Source of the DNA: Spirosoma spitsbergense DSM 19989
GTDB taxonomy: Bacteria > Bacteroidota > Bacteroidia > Cytophagales > Spirosomataceae
Direction of reading: 5' to 3'
NCBI RefSeq assembly: GCF_000374085.1
Contig: NZ_KB893581.1
Location: 62,001 to 126,000, forward strand
DNA: 64,000 nt
Shown here: one piece after another, positions 44,034 through 54,419 of the stretch
Position numbering within the stretch: the first letter of the stretch is position 1
How the letters are laid out: the number at the start of each line of letters is the position of its first letter
Translations under genes and position numbers: made by a program
Notes under the pieces: model-generated
Database searches by the model: none
Told to the model about the DNA's origin: nothing
What the model saw: only the letters and a program-made list of their open reading frames with translations

Positions 44034-44732
44034 ATGGCTAAGTTAACGAAAAAACAAAAGGAAGCACAATCGAAGTACGATGCTGCCAAAGAATATACGC
44101 TCCACCAGGCAGCCGAGATTCTGAAGGATATTTCGTACACGAAATTTGATGCTTCCGTGGATATTGACGTCCGGTTAGGCGTTGACCCGCGTAAAGCCGA
44201 CCAGATGGTTCGTGGTGTTGCCACGCTACCCCACGGTACGGGTAAAACGGTTCGCGTACTGGTGCTTTGCACCTCGGACAAGGAGAACGAAGCGAAAGAG
44301 GCTGGAGCCGACTTTGTGGGTCTGGATGACTATATTCAAAAAATCGAACAGGGCTGGACGGACATCGACGTGATTATCACGATGCCGAACGTTATGGCTA
44401 AAGTCGGTCGTTTGGGTAAAGTGTTGGGGCCACGGGGTTTGATGCCAAACCCCAAGTCGGGTACGGTAACGCCAGAAGTAGGCAAAGCCGTTCGCGAAGT
44501 GAAAGCGGGTAAAATCGACTTTAAAGTTGATAAGACCGGTATCATTCATACCAGCATTGGTAAAGTATCGTTTACGCCAGAAAAACTGGCCGAAAATGCG
44601 CAGGAGATCATTTCTACGTTAATGCGCCTGAAGCCTTCTTCGGCTAAAGGTACGTACGTAAAAACGATAAACCTGTCGAGCACGATGAGTCCGGGAGTAA
44701 CAATTGATAAAGGCACAGTAGCCGGTATATAA
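44034..44732 (+). CDS. rplA: 50S ribosomal protein L1
   Basis: 232 residues with the [16 protein letters not shown] signature at about 137-152 and the [16 protein letters not shown] motif at about 47-62. L1 forms the mobile stalk near the E site and represses translation of the L11-L1 messenger through its leader. 3 bases before rplJ. Confidence 0.98.
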   Translation: MAKLTKKQKEAQSKYDAAKEYTLHQAAEILKDISYTKFDASVDIDVRLGVDPRKADQMVRGVATLPHGTGKTVRVLVLCTSDKENEAKEAGADFVGLDDYIQKIEQGWTDIDVIITMPNVMAKVGRLGKVLGPRGLMPNPKSGTVTPEVGKAVREVKAGKIDFKVDKTGIIHTSIGKVSFTPEKLAENAQEIISTLMRLKPSSAKGTYVKTINLSSTMSPGVTIDKGTVAGI

Positions 44733-44735
44733 GCC

Positions 44736-45266
44736 ATGAAACGCGACGAAAAAGGAGCAATAATTGAGGAGTTGACTGGAAAGTTCCAGAGCATTCCCTT
44801 CTTCTACATCACGGAGGCTAACGGCATGACAGTTGCTGAAACCAATAACCTCCGCCGGATGTGTTTTGATCGGGGCATAGAGTACAAAGTGGTGAAAAAT
44901 ACGTTCATCAAAAAAGCACTCGAACCCCTGGACACGGATTACACCCCGTTCAACGATGTGGTGCTACATGGTCAGTCGGCGGTGATGTTTCACCCCGAAA
45001 ATGGCAAAGCACCAGCTAAGCTTATCAAAGAATTCCGCAGAACGAGTGACAAGCTACAACTAAAGGCCGCGTCTATTGACTACAGCCTATTTATTGGAGC
45101 TGACCAACTCGATACGCTCATCGCATTGAAGAGCAAGGAAGAACTGATCGGCGAAATTATTGGTCTGTTGCAATCACCTGCCAAAAACGTTATTTCAGCG
45201 TTGCAGAGTGGTGGTAACAAATTGGCCGGTATCCTCAAAACGCTGTCGGAGCGCGAGGAAGCATAG
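44736..45266 (+). CDS. rplJ: 50S ribosomal protein L10
   Basis: 176 residues. The N-terminal 23S rRNA-binding domain (FFYITEANGMTVAETNNLRR; YKVVKNTFIKKAL) is followed by the C-terminal helix (about 140-172) that binds L7/L12 dimers. Part of the stalk base. A 99-base gap to rplL follows. Confidence 0.97.
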   Translation: MKRDEKGAIIEELTGKFQSIPFFYITEANGMTVAETNNLRRMCFDRGIEYKVVKNTFIKKALEPLDTDYTPFNDVVLHGQSAVMFHPENGKAPAKLIKEFRRTSDKLQLKAASIDYSLFIGADQLDTLIALKSKEELIGEIIGLLQSPAKNVISALQSGGNKLAGILKTLSEREEA

Positions 45267-45365
45267 TAGCGCGGGCGTTTCGCCTGTACTTTTCCGACAC
45301 AAAATGCGGGCAAAACGTCCGTATTACAAAAAATCGTATCACAATCAAATAAAGAAAATACTACA

Positions 45366-45752
45366 ATGGCAGATTTGAAAGCGTTCGCTGAGCAGCTTGT
45401 AGGCCTGACGGTTAAAGAAGTTAACGAACTGGCTACAATCCTGAAAGATGAGTATGGTATCGAGCCGGCTGCTGCCGCTCCCATGATGGTAGCTGGTGGT
45501 GCATCAGATGGTGGCGATGCTGCTCCGGCTGCTGCTGAGAAAACGTCGTTTGACGTAGTGCTAAAATCAGCTGGTGCTGCTAAGCTCGCTGTGGTGAAAT
45601 TAGTAAAAGACCTGACAGGTCTGGGCCTGAAAGAAGCCAAAGAATTGGTGGATAATGCGCCAAGACCAGTGAAAGAAGGCGTTGCTAAAGACGAAGCTGA
45701 ATCACTCCGCAAGCAGCTTGAAGATGCTGGTGCTGAAGTAGAAGTTAAGTAA
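45366..45752 (+). CDS. rplL: 50S ribosomal protein L7/L12
   Basis: 128 residues: N-terminal dimerisation region, an Ala/Gly-rich hinge near 35-55 ([20 protein letters not shown]), and the C-terminal factor-binding domain ([20 protein letters not shown]). It binds translation factors. Followed by a hairpin and rpoB. Confidence 0.98.
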   Translation: MADLKAFAEQLVGLTVKEVNELATILKDEYGIEPAAAAPMMVAGGASDGGDAAPAAAEKTSFDVVLKSAGAAKLAVVKLVKDLTGLGLKEAKELVDNAPRPVKEGVAKDEAESLRKQLEDAGAEVEVK

Positions 45753-45775
45753 GCAGATAGCTCTTTCGCATATCG

Positions 45776-45828
45776 CTCCAACAGGAGAGGCCAGGCCAAC
45801 GTCTGGTCTTTTCCTGTTTGGAGAGTTT
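45776..45828 (+). terminator. Attenuator-like hairpin between rplL and rpoB
   Basis: A long imperfect stem (CTCCAACAGGA from 45776 pairing with TCCTGTTTGGAG ending 45823, inner CCAG/CTGG) followed by AGTTTTT. A partial terminator here is common and lets rpoBC be expressed less than the ribosomal proteins. Confidence 0.7.
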
Positions 45829-45942
45829 TTGTCTAAAGCACTTGCAAAAGACAAACTTTTTTTTATTGCATTATGTTGTTTATTTATTCCCCCTTAGGTC
45901 GGGTGACGCCCGGGGTTTGAATAACTACTTAGTTCGAGTGCC

Positions 45943-48900
45943 GTGGCAAATCTTCGCAACGCGCTCATTAAGAATCGGTTACGCACTAAACGAAGCACAA
46001 TCTTGGCGACAAACGCGAAAATCAGTACCCGCAAAAATTTTGCGACGATTCAGCCAGTGATCGGGTATCCGGATTTTCTGGATATCCAGGTAAAATCCTT
46101 CAAAGATTTTTTCCAACTTGACACCCCTTCCAGCGAACGCTCGGAAGAAGGACTATTCAAGGTTTTTCAGGAAAATTTCCCAATCTCCGACTCCCGTGAG
46201 AATTTCAAACTGGAGTTTATCGATTACCTGGTTGACCCCCCGAAATATTCGGTTGATGAATCCATTGACCGGGGTCTAACGTATTCGGTACCCCTGAAAG
46301 CCAAACTGCGACTTTCCAACAACGATCCTGACAACGAGGACTTTGAGACGATTGAGCAGGAAGTATTTCTGGGTAATATCCCCTATATGACCGAGAAAGG
46401 CTCGTTCGTCATTAATGGGGCAGAACGGGTAATTGTATCCCAATTGCACCGTTCGCCGGGTGTATTCTTCTCAATGAGCAAGCATACAAACGGTACCAAA
46501 CTTTACTCAGCGCGCATTATTCCGTTCAAAGGCTCGTGGATTGAGTTTTCGACGGATGTGAACAATGTCATGTACGCGTACATTGACCGGAAAAAGAAAT
46601 TCCCGGTAACGACGCTTCTACGGGCTATTGGTTTCGGTTCGGACAAAGACATTCTGGATCTATTCGGTCTGTCGGAAGAAGTACCGGCCACTCCTGCCAA
46701 TCTGAAAAAAGCAATTGGCCGTCGGCTGGCGGCCCGGGTTCTGCGCACCTGGACGGAGGACTTTGTGGATGAAGATACGGGTGAAGTAGTGTCTATTAGC
46801 CGGAACGAAGTACTTCTGGAGCGCGATTCAGCTATTACAGCCGATGATATTGATGTTATTACAGAATCGGGGCAGAAGTCGGTCATCCTGCATAAGGAAG
46901 ACATGAACATGGCCGATTACAACATCATTTACAACACGCTGCAAAAGGACAGTTCCAATTCGGAGAAAGAAGCGGTAGAGCAAATCTATCGTCAGCTTCG
47001 GAATGCGGATGCTCCTGATGAGCAGACGGCACGCGAGATTATCCAGAGTCTGTTTTTCTCGGATAAACGGTACGACTTAGGCGATGTAGGCCGGTATCGT
47101 ATCAACAAGAAACTCCAGCTCGATATTTCGTCGGACATGAAGGTATTGACTACAGAAGACATAGTGTCTATTGTGAAGTATCTGATTGGTCTGATCAACT
47201 CGAAGGCCGTTGTCGATGATATTGATCACCTGAGTAACCGGCGCGTCCGGACAGTAGGTGAACAGTTATATGCACAGTTTGGCGTGGGACTAGCCCGTAT
47301 GGCCCGGACCATCAAAGAACGAATGAACGTTCGGGACAACGAAGATTTCAAACCTGTTGACCTGATTAATGCCCGGACACTATCGTCCGTAATCAACTCG
47401 TTCTTCGGTACTAACCAGTTATCGCAGTTCATGGACCAAACAAACCCACTGGCCGAAGTGACGCACAAGCGTCGTATGTCGGCACTAGGACCGGGTGGTC
47501 TATCGCGTGAGCGGGCAGGTTTTGAGGTTCGTGACGTACACTATACCCACTATGGTCGGTTATGTACTATTGAAACGCCGGAAGGGCCGAACATTGGGTT
47601 GATCTCATCGCTGTGTGTCTATGCTAAAATCAACAGCATGGGCTTCATCGAAACACCGTATCGTATTATCGAAAACGGAAAAGTTGCGATGGATAAGCCA
47701 GTGATGTATCTGACTGCTGAAGAAGAGGATACCCACTACATTGCTCAGGCAAATGCGGGCATCGATAAGAAGGGAAATTTCCAGGTAGATCGCCTGAAAG
47801 CTCGTTTTGAAGGTGACTTCCCCATCGCGGAACCCGCAAACGTTACCTTCATGGATATTGCTCCCAACCAGATTGTGTCGGTGGCCGCATCCATGATTCC
47901 GTTCTTGGAGCATGACGATGCTAACCGCGCCCTGATGGGTTCGAACATGCAGCGTCAGGCCGTTCCATTACTTCGGCCCGAAGCCCCTATCGTGGGAACT
48001 GGTCTGGAAGGTCGTGTAGCGGTTGACTCCCGTACGCTGGTTATTGCCGAAGCAGACGGCGTCGTCGAACTGGTTGATTCTACCAAGATTGTAGTCAAAT
48101 ACAACCTCGACGAAGATGCCATGGCTATTTCGTTTGATGAAGATCGGAAGACGTATAAACTGATCAAATTCCGCCGGACTAACCAGGACACATGTATTAA
48201 CATCAAACCAACTGTGCTGAAAGGCCAGAAAGTAAAGAAAGGTGATGTACTGTGTGAAGGATATGCGACTCAGGCAGGTGAGTTGGCTTTGGGCCGGAAC
48301 ATGAAGGTTGCCTTTATGCCCTGGCAGGGATACAACTTTGAGGATGCTATTGTGATTTCGGAACGCGTAGTGCGGGAAGATATTTTCACATCCATTCACA
48401 TTGAAGAGTTTGAACTGGAAGTACGCGACACCAAACGGGGCGAAGAAGAGTTAACGTCTGAAATTCCGAACGTTAGCGAAGAAACCGTTAAGAACCTCGA
48501 TGAGAATGGTATCGTTCGGGTTGGTACGGAAGTGAAAGAAGGTGACATTCTGATTGGTAAGATCACACCGAAGGGTGAAAGCGATCCAACACCTGAAGAA
48601 AAACTTCTTCGTGCCATCTTCGGCGATAAAGCCGGTGATGTGAAAGATGCGTCCAAGAAAGCGCCACCATCCCTGAAAGGAGTAGTTATCGACACCAAAT
48701 TATTTGCCCGTCCTGCCAAAGAAGACCGGGGTAAGCATAAAGATGAGGTGAAAGCGCTGATGAAGAAGTACGGTCGTGAATTGAACGACTTCCGTACCCG
48801 AATGATCGACAAGACCGTTAACTTACTCGATGGCAAAACTAGTGCTGGTGTTAAGCACAAATTTGGCGACGAAGTAGTGAGCAAAGGGGTGAAGTTCAGC

Positions 48901-49872
48901 CGTAAGAACATTACGGATAATCTCTTCCCTGATAAAAACGCTTACCGCGACGAAAGCAGTTATGCTGTACCTGAAGAAGCTAACCTACTGTCGGATTTGA
49001 ATCTGGATAGTTGGACTGACGACGAGAAGGCGAACGAGATGGTTATTGCGTTAGTGAAAAACTACAATAACCGTCGGAGTGAAATTTCGGGACGCTTCAA
49101 GCGCGAGCGGTTTACGCTCGAAGTGGGAGATGAACTACCTGCCGGTATTGTGAAACTAGCCAAAGTATATATCGCCAAGAAGCGTAAGCTGAAAGTGGGA
49201 GATAAAATGGCTGGTCGTCACGGTAACAAAGGTGTGGTTGCGCGGATTGTACGTGATGAAGACATGCCCTTCCTGGAAGATGGAACGAAAGTCGACATTG
49301 TGCTCAACCCCCTTGGCGTACCTAGCCGGATGAACCTCGGCCAGATTTACGAAACCGTACTAGCCTGGGCTGGTCAGAAACTTAACCGTAAGTATGCTAC
49401 GCCAATTTTTGACGGAGCGACTGAACAGCAGGTAGCTGACGAACTGAATGAGGCTGAGTTGCCTTCTTTCGGCCGGACCTATCTCTACAACGGGCTGACT
49501 GGGGAGCGTTTTGATCAACCCGTTACGGTGGGAATCATTTATATGCTCAAACTCGGTCACTTAGTGGACGATAAGATGCACGCCCGTTCAATTGGACCTT
49601 ACTCGCTCATCACACAGCAGCCGCTGGGTGGTAAAGCGCAGTTCGGTGGGCAGCGGTTTGGCGAGATGGAAGTGTGGGCGCTGGAAGCGTTCGGAGCGTC
49701 TAACATCCTGCAGGAAATTCTGACCGTTAAATCCGATGACGTGGTTGGTCGTGCGAAGGCGTATGAAGCTATTGTGAAAGGTGAAAACCTGCCGAAGCCG
49801 AATATTCCGGAGTCGTTCAACGTACTCGTTCACGAATTGCGTGGTCTTGCCCTTGAAATTACATTAGAATAA
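45943..49872 (+). CDS. rpoB: DNA-directed RNA polymerase subunit beta
   Basis: 1309 residues from a GTG (45943); the family motif [19 protein letters not shown] is at about 43-61. The rifampicin-binding cluster is at about 487-525 ([15 protein letters not shown], then [20 protein letters not shown]) with wild-type-like Q, D, H and S residues, so no resistance change is seen. The [14 protein letters not shown] motif at about 1086 belongs to the active-site part, and the C-terminal clamp region ([17 protein letters not shown]) contacts beta'. Beta forms half of the catalytic cleft. Cotranscribed with rpoC. Confidence 0.99.
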   Translation: MANLRNALIKNRLRTKRSTILATNAKISTRKNFATIQPVIGYPDFLDIQVKSFKDFFQLDTPSSERSEEGLFKVFQENFPISDSRENFKLEFIDYLVDPPKYSVDESIDRGLTYSVPLKAKLRLSNNDPDNEDFETIEQEVFLGNIPYMTEKGSFVINGAERVIVSQLHRSPGVFFSMSKHTNGTKLYSARIIPFKGSWIEFSTDVNNVMYAYIDRKKKFPVTTLLRAIGFGSDKDILDLFGLSEEVPATPANLKKAIGRRLAARVLRTWTEDFVDEDTGEVVSISRNEVLLERDSAITADDIDVITESGQKSVILHKEDMNMADYNIIYNTLQKDSSNSEKEAVEQIYRQLRNADAPDEQTAREIIQSLFFSDKRYDLGDVGRYRINKKLQLDISSDMKVLTTEDIVSIVKYLIGLINSKAVVDDIDHLSNRRVRTVGEQLYAQFGVGLARMARTIKERMNVRDNEDFKPVDLINARTLSSVINSFFGTNQLSQFMDQTNPLAEVTHKRRMSALGPGGLSRERAGFEVRDVHYTHYGRLCTIETPEGPNIGLISSLCVYAKINSMGFIETPYRIIENGKVAMDKPVMYLTAEEEDTHYIAQANAGIDKKGNFQVDRLKARFEGDFPIAEPANVTFMDIAPNQIVSVAASMIPFLEHDDANRALMGSNMQRQAVPLLRPEAPIVGTGLEGRVAVDSRTLVIAEADGVVELVDSTKIVVKYNLDEDAMAISFDEDRKTYKLIKFRRTNQDTCINIKPTVLKGQKVKKGDVLCEGYATQAGELALGRNMKVAFMPWQGYNFEDAIVISERVVREDIFTSIHIEEFELEVRDTKRGEEELTSEIPNVSEETVKNLDENGIVRVGTEVKEGDILIGKITPKGESDPTPEEKLLRAIFGDKAGDVKDASKKAPPSLKGVVIDTKLFARPAKEDRGKHKDEVKALMKKYGRELNDFRTRMIDKTVNLLDGKTSAGVKHKFGDEVVSKGVKFSRKNITDNLFPDKNAYRDESSYAVPEEANLLSDLNLDSWTDDEKANEMVIALVKNYNNRRSEISGRFKRERFTLEVGDELPAGIVKLAKVYIAKKRKLKVGDKMAGRHGNKGVVARIVRDEDMPFLEDGTKVDIVLNPLGVPSRMNLGQIYETVLAWAGQKLNRKYATPIFDGATEQQVADELNEAELPSFGRTYLYNGLTGERFDQPVTVGIIYMLKLGHLVDDKMHARSIGPYSLITQQPLGGKAQFGGQRFGEMEVWALEAFGASNILQEILTVKSDDVVGRAKAYEAIVKGENLPKPNIPESFNVLVHELRGLALEITLE

Positions 49873-49967
49873 AGAGTAATGGGAGAGAGGAGTTAGGAGT
49901 TAGTAGTGAGAATGTTGATGCGTCAGCCCTTCTCGCTCCTAACTCCCAACTCCTGACTCCTCTTTTT
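49873..49967. repeat. Inverted arrays of 7-bp repeats forming a hairpin in the rpoB-rpoC spacer
   Basis: Units of the type GAGGAGT/TAGGAGT occur at 49887-49907 in 7-base phase, with weaker units from 49873. The complementary units ACTCCTN occur four times at 49935-49962. The two sides pair into a long stem followed directly by TTTTT (49963-49967), so the structure could also act as a partial terminator. Confidence 0.8.
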
Positions 49968-49988
49968 CAAACCTATAATCTCCAACCA

Positions 49989-52900
49989 ATGTCGTTCAAA
50001 AAGAACAAGAAGCTCAACAGCGACTTCCAGAGCGTAACAATCAGCCTGGCATCGCCGGAGTCTATTTTGGAGAGTTCCTACGGCGAAGTGACACAGCCGG
50101 AGACTATCAATTACCGGACCTACAAACCCGAGATGGGCGGCTTGTTCTGCGAGCGCATTTTTGGGCCAGTAAAAGACTGGGAATGCCATTGCGGCAAATA
50201 CAAACGGATACGCTACAAAGGCATTATCTGCGACCGTTGTGGGGTAGAAGTAACCGAAAAGAAGGTTCGCCGGGAGCGCATGGGACACATCGAACTGGTG
50301 GTTCCTGTCGCGCATATCTGGTACTTCCGTAGTCTGCCAAATAAAATTGGTTACCTGCTGGGACTTTCTACCAAGAAACTTGATCAGGTCATTTATTACG
50401 AGCGGTACGTAGTTGTTCAGCCCGGTGTGAAGGCAGAAGACGGTATCAATCAACTCGATTTTCTGACGGAAGACGAGTATCTGGACATCATTGACAAACT
50501 GCCGGGTACCAACCAGCACCTTGACGATAAAGACCCGAACAAATTCATCGCCAAGATGGGGGCTGAAGCGCTGGAAATGCTGTTGTCGCGGGTAGAACTC
50601 GACGAACTATCCTATTCTCTGCGTCACGCAGCGGCTACGGATACGTCGCAGCAGCGAAAGGCGGAAGCACTGAAACGCCTGAAGGTTGTTGAAGCATTCC
50701 GGGAAGCAAACGGTCGTATTGAAAACCGTCCTGAATGGATGGTGATCAAGATGGTCCCTGTTATTCCACCCGAACTTCGTCCACTTGTCCCCCTGGATGG
50801 TGGTCGTTTTGCCACGTCCGATTTGAATGACCTGTATCGTCGGGTTATCATCCGGAACAACCGTTTGAAACGGCTTATCGAAATCAAAGCACCTGAAGTA
50901 ATTCTCCGTAATGAAAAACGGATGTTACAGGAAGCTGTCGATTCGCTCTTCGATAACTCGCGTAAAGTAAACGCCGTTCGTTCGGAAGGAAACCGGGCAC
51001 TGAAATCGCTTTCTGACATGCTGAAAGGTAAGCAGGGGCGTTTCCGGCAGAACCTGCTTGGTAAGCGTGTCGACTATTCAGGTCGTTCGGTTATCGTGGT
51101 TGGTCCTGAATTGAAACTGCACGAGTGCGGATTGCCTAAAGACATGGCGGCTGAGTTGTTCAAGCCGTTCGTTATTCGCAAACTCATTGAGCGGGGTATC
51201 GTTAAAACGGTAAAATCGGCCAAGAAAATCGTTGACCGGAAAGACCCTGTTATCTGGGACATTCTGGAAAACGTGTTGAAAGGTCACCCGGTTCTCCTAA
51301 ACCGTGCTCCAACGCTTCACCGGTTAGGTATTCAGGCATTCCAGCCGAAACTGATCGAGGGAAAGGCTATTCAGTTACACCCACTCGTCTGTACCGCCTT
51401 CAACGCTGACTTTGATGGTGACCAGATGGCGGTTCACGTTCCACTGGGACAGGAAGCCGTACTGGAAGCCTCTCTGCTGATGCTGGCGTCGCACAATATT
51501 CTGAACCCTGCCAACGGTGCGCCAATTACGGTACCATCGCAGGACATGGTATTGGGACTATACTACGTGACTAAAGGCCGTAAGAGCATTCCTGAGTACC
51601 CAATTGCGGGCGAAGGCATGACGTTCTACGGCACCGAAGAAGTAGTTATCGGTATCAATGAAGGTAAAGTCTCCAAGCACGCCAATATTAAGTGCCGGGT
51701 GAAAGTTCGGGATGAAAATGGCGAACTTGTTTTTAAAATTATCGATACGGTAGCTGGTCGGTTGTTATTCAACCAGGCAGTTCCCGAAGAAGTTGGCTAC
51801 ATTAATGAGTTGCTGACGAAGAAGAAGCTTCAGCAAATCATTGCGCTGATCTTCAAAATTTCGGGTGGTGCCCGGACGGCTCAGTTCCTGGACGAAATTA
51901 AGGAACTTGGTTTCCAGATGGCGTTCAAAGGCGGTCTATCAATCGGTCTTAGTGACGTTATGATTCCTGAAGCAAAGCAGGGTCTGGTTGATGAAGCGAA
52001 GGCGGAAGTACAGACTGTCTGGGATAATTACCTGATGGGTCTGATTACAGAGAACGAGCGTTACAACCAGGTAATTGATATCTGGACCCGTGTAAATTCC
52101 CGTCTGACCGAGACGCTGATGAAGCAACTCGAAGCAGATCAGGGTGGTTTCAACTCCATCTATATGATGATGCACTCCGGCGCGCGTGGTTCCAGAGAGC
52201 AAATCCGTCAGTTGGGTGGTATGCGTGGTCTGATGGCCAAGCCGCAGAAAAACCTGCAGGGCTCGGTTGGTGAGATTATTGAAAACCCAATTCTGTCGAA
52301 CTTCAAAGAAGGACTCGACGTACTCGAGTACTTTATCTCGACACACGGTGCCCGGAAAGGTTTGGCCGATACGGCGTTGAAAACTGCCGATGCTGGTTAT
52401 CTGACCCGTCGTTTGCACGACGTAGCACAGGATGTTATCATCAGTGAAGACGACTGCGGCACATTACGTGGCCTGCAGGTGTCAGCACTGAAAGACAATG
52501 AAGATATAGTTGAGCCACTATCGGAGCGTATCCTTGGCCGTACAACGGTTCACGACATTTATGATCCGCTCTCGAAGGAGTTGATCATGGAAGCCGGTGA
52601 ACTGGTAACGGAAGAAGTAGCCGCTCGGATTGACGAAACAAGCATCGAAACGGTGGAAATTCGGTCGGTGTTAACGTGTGAATCCCGTCAGGGTGTTTGT
52701 GCGAAATGTTACGGACGTAACCTGGCATCGGGCCGTATGGTTGATATTGGAGAGGCAGTTGGCGTAATTGCCTCGCAATCCATTGGTGAGCCTGGCACAC
52801 AGTTGACACTTCGTACCTTCCACGTGGGTGGTACAGCGTCTAACATTGCGGTTGATGCGTCTATCAAAGCTAAATTCGACGGACTCATTGAGTTTGAAGA

Positions 52901-54338
52901 AATGCGGACGGTGTCTTCGGAAGATGCAGAAGGTAATCCTCAAACGATTGTAATGGGTCGTTCGGGTGAGGTTCGGATTGTTAATCCAAATGACCGTAAC
53001 GTTATACTCATCAGCAACAACGTTCCTTACGGGGCATTCCTGCGGGTGAAAGATGGTGATACGGTGAAAAAAGGTGACGATATATGTGCCTGGGATCCTT
53101 ATAACGCCGTTATTCTGTCGGAATTGACAGGTACGCTGAATTTCGATGCCATTGAAGATGGTATTACCTATCGCGAAGAATTTGATGAGCAAACTGGCTT
53201 CCAGGAGAAGGTAATCATCGAAACACGTGATAAAGCGAAGAACCCAGCCATTGTTGTACAGGGAACCACGACGCTGACGCTTCACCTACCCGATAATGAC
53301 GGAGGTCCGTTGCAGAAGAGTTATAACCTACCCGTTGGCTCACGCCTGGTGGTGAAGGAAGGACAGAAAATCAAGGCTGGTCAACCGCTGGCAAAGATTC
53401 CACGTAACGTAGGTAAAACCCGTGATATTACGGGTGGTCTGCCACGGGTAACGGAATTGTTCGAAGCCCGGAACCCATCCAATCCAGCCGTGGTAAGCGA
53501 AATTGATGGTGTGGTAACCTATGGTGCCATTAAGCGTGGTAACCGCGAAATCTTTATCGAGTCGAGAGACGGCACGAAGAAGAAATATCTGGTGCCTCTG
53601 TCGAAGTTTATCCTGGTACAGGACAATGACTTTGTACGGGCCGGTGCACCGCTGTCTGACGGCGCCATTACACCAAGCGACATTCTGGCTATCAAAGGCC
53701 CAACTGCCGTTCAGGAGTATCTGGTGAATGAAATTCAGGAAGTATACCGTCTACAGGGCGTTAAAATCAACGATAAGCACATTGAAGCCATCGTGCGGCA
53801 AATGATGCAGAAAGTTGAGATCATCGACTCTGGTGACACCAACTTCCTGGAAGGACAAGTGGTAGATAAGTGGGCATTCCGGGAAGAAAACGACAAAGTA
53901 CTCGATGCTAAAGTCGTTATGGAAGCTGGTGAGTCACCCAATTTCAAACCAGGTATGATCGTTACGAGCCGTCAGCTTCGGGATGAGAATTCGGGTCTGA
54001 AACGCCGTGACATGGCACTGGTGACCGTTCGTGACGCCATGGCAGCCGTTTCGCAACCAACGTTGATGGGTATCACTCAGTCATCGTTAGGTACGGACAG
54101 TTTCATCTCGGCTGCTTCTTTCCAGGAAACAACGAAAGTATTGAGCGAAGCTTCGATTCGGGGTAAGCGCGATACGCTCGACGGCCTGAAAGAGAACGTG
54201 ATCGTTGGTCATCTGATTCCGGCTGGTACGGGTATCCGCCACTATCAGAATGCAATCGTCGGTTCGAAGGAAGAACTGGAAATAGTAACTGAATCGCGTG
54301 AGTCATTTGCCCGCAGTAAGAAACGGGCGACGGTCTAA
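49989..54338 (+). CDS. rpoC: DNA-directed RNA polymerase subunit beta'
   Basis: 1449 residues. Zinc-binding cysteines C66, C68, C81 and C84 ([17 protein letters not shown]), the catalytic NADFDGDQ at 472-479 with three Mg-binding aspartates, and the second zinc site in [13 protein letters not shown] at about 898. The bridge helix and trigger loop precede it. The C-terminal part ends [20 protein letters not shown]. Beta' carries the catalytic Mg and binds sigma. It is followed by a strong terminator that ends the operon. Confidence 0.99.
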   Translation: MSFKKNKKLNSDFQSVTISLASPESILESSYGEVTQPETINYRTYKPEMGGLFCERIFGPVKDWECHCGKYKRIRYKGIICDRCGVEVTEKKVRRERMGHIELVVPVAHIWYFRSLPNKIGYLLGLSTKKLDQVIYYERYVVVQPGVKAEDGINQLDFLTEDEYLDIIDKLPGTNQHLDDKDPNKFIAKMGAEALEMLLSRVELDELSYSLRHAAATDTSQQRKAEALKRLKVVEAFREANGRIENRPEWMVIKMVPVIPPELRPLVPLDGGRFATSDLNDLYRRVIIRNNRLKRLIEIKAPEVILRNEKRMLQEAVDSLFDNSRKVNAVRSEGNRALKSLSDMLKGKQGRFRQNLLGKRVDYSGRSVIVVGPELKLHECGLPKDMAAELFKPFVIRKLIERGIVKTVKSAKKIVDRKDPVIWDILENVLKGHPVLLNRAPTLHRLGIQAFQPKLIEGKAIQLHPLVCTAFNADFDGDQMAVHVPLGQEAVLEASLLMLASHNILNPANGAPITVPSQDMVLGLYYVTKGRKSIPEYPIAGEGMTFYGTEEVVIGINEGKVSKHANIKCRVKVRDENGELVFKIIDTVAGRLLFNQAVPEEVGYINELLTKKKLQQIIALIFKISGGARTAQFLDEIKELGFQMAFKGGLSIGLSDVMIPEAKQGLVDEAKAEVQTVWDNYLMGLITENERYNQVIDIWTRVNSRLTETLMKQLEADQGGFNSIYMMMHSGARGSREQIRQLGGMRGLMAKPQKNLQGSVGEIIENPILSNFKEGLDVLEYFISTHGARKGLADTALKTADAGYLTRRLHDVAQDVIISEDDCGTLRGLQVSALKDNEDIVEPLSERILGRTTVHDIYDPLSKELIMEAGELVTEEVAARIDETSIETVEIRSVLTCESRQGVCAKCYGRNLASGRMVDIGEAVGVIASQSIGEPGTQLTLRTFHVGGTASNIAVDASIKAKFDGLIEFEEMRTVSSEDAEGNPQTIVMGRSGEVRIVNPNDRNVILISNNVPYGAFLRVKDGDTVKKGDDICAWDPYNAVILSELTGTLNFDAIEDGITYREEFDEQTGFQEKVIIETRDKAKNPAIVVQGTTTLTLHLPDNDGGPLQKSYNLPVGSRLVVKEGQKIKAGQPLAKIPRNVGKTRDITGGLPRVTELFEARNPSNPAVVSEIDGVVTYGAIKRGNREIFIESRDGTKKKYLVPLSKFILVQDNDFVRAGAPLSDGAITPSDILAIKGPTAVQEYLVNEIQEVYRLQGVKINDKHIEAIVRQMMQKVEIIDSGDTNFLEGQVVDKWAFREENDKVLDAKVVMEAGESPNFKPGMIVTSRQLRDENSGLKRRDMALVTVRDAMAAVSQPTLMGITQSSLGTDSFISAASFQETTKVLSEASIRGKRDTLDGLKENVIVGHLIPAGTGIRHYQNAIVGSKEELEIVTESRESFARSKKRATV

Positions 54339-54356
54339 GCGTCGAATCAAGCGTAC

Positions 54357-54394
54357 AAAAAACGCCCCGGTCAGTGATGACCGGGGCGTTTTTT
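54357..54394 (+). terminator. Terminator after rpoC
   Basis: A perfect 17-bp stem (AAAAAACGCCCCGGTCA at 54357-54373 with 54378-54394) with a GTGA loop and T-run. It ends the operon. Confidence 0.95.
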
Positions 54395-54419
54395 ATTGGG
54401 AACTAAGTAGTCTCTAAAC

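Noticed and set aside
46503-46910. Rifampicin-resistance-type changes in rpoB
   Set aside because: The cluster I residues at about 487-525 look wild type; nothing else suggested resistance.
52671-53285. A 204-codon open frame antisense to rpoC (and similar ones in rpoB and rpoC)
   Set aside because: Shadow of strongly biased codon use in rpoC; composition is rich in Cys, His and Arg without motifs.
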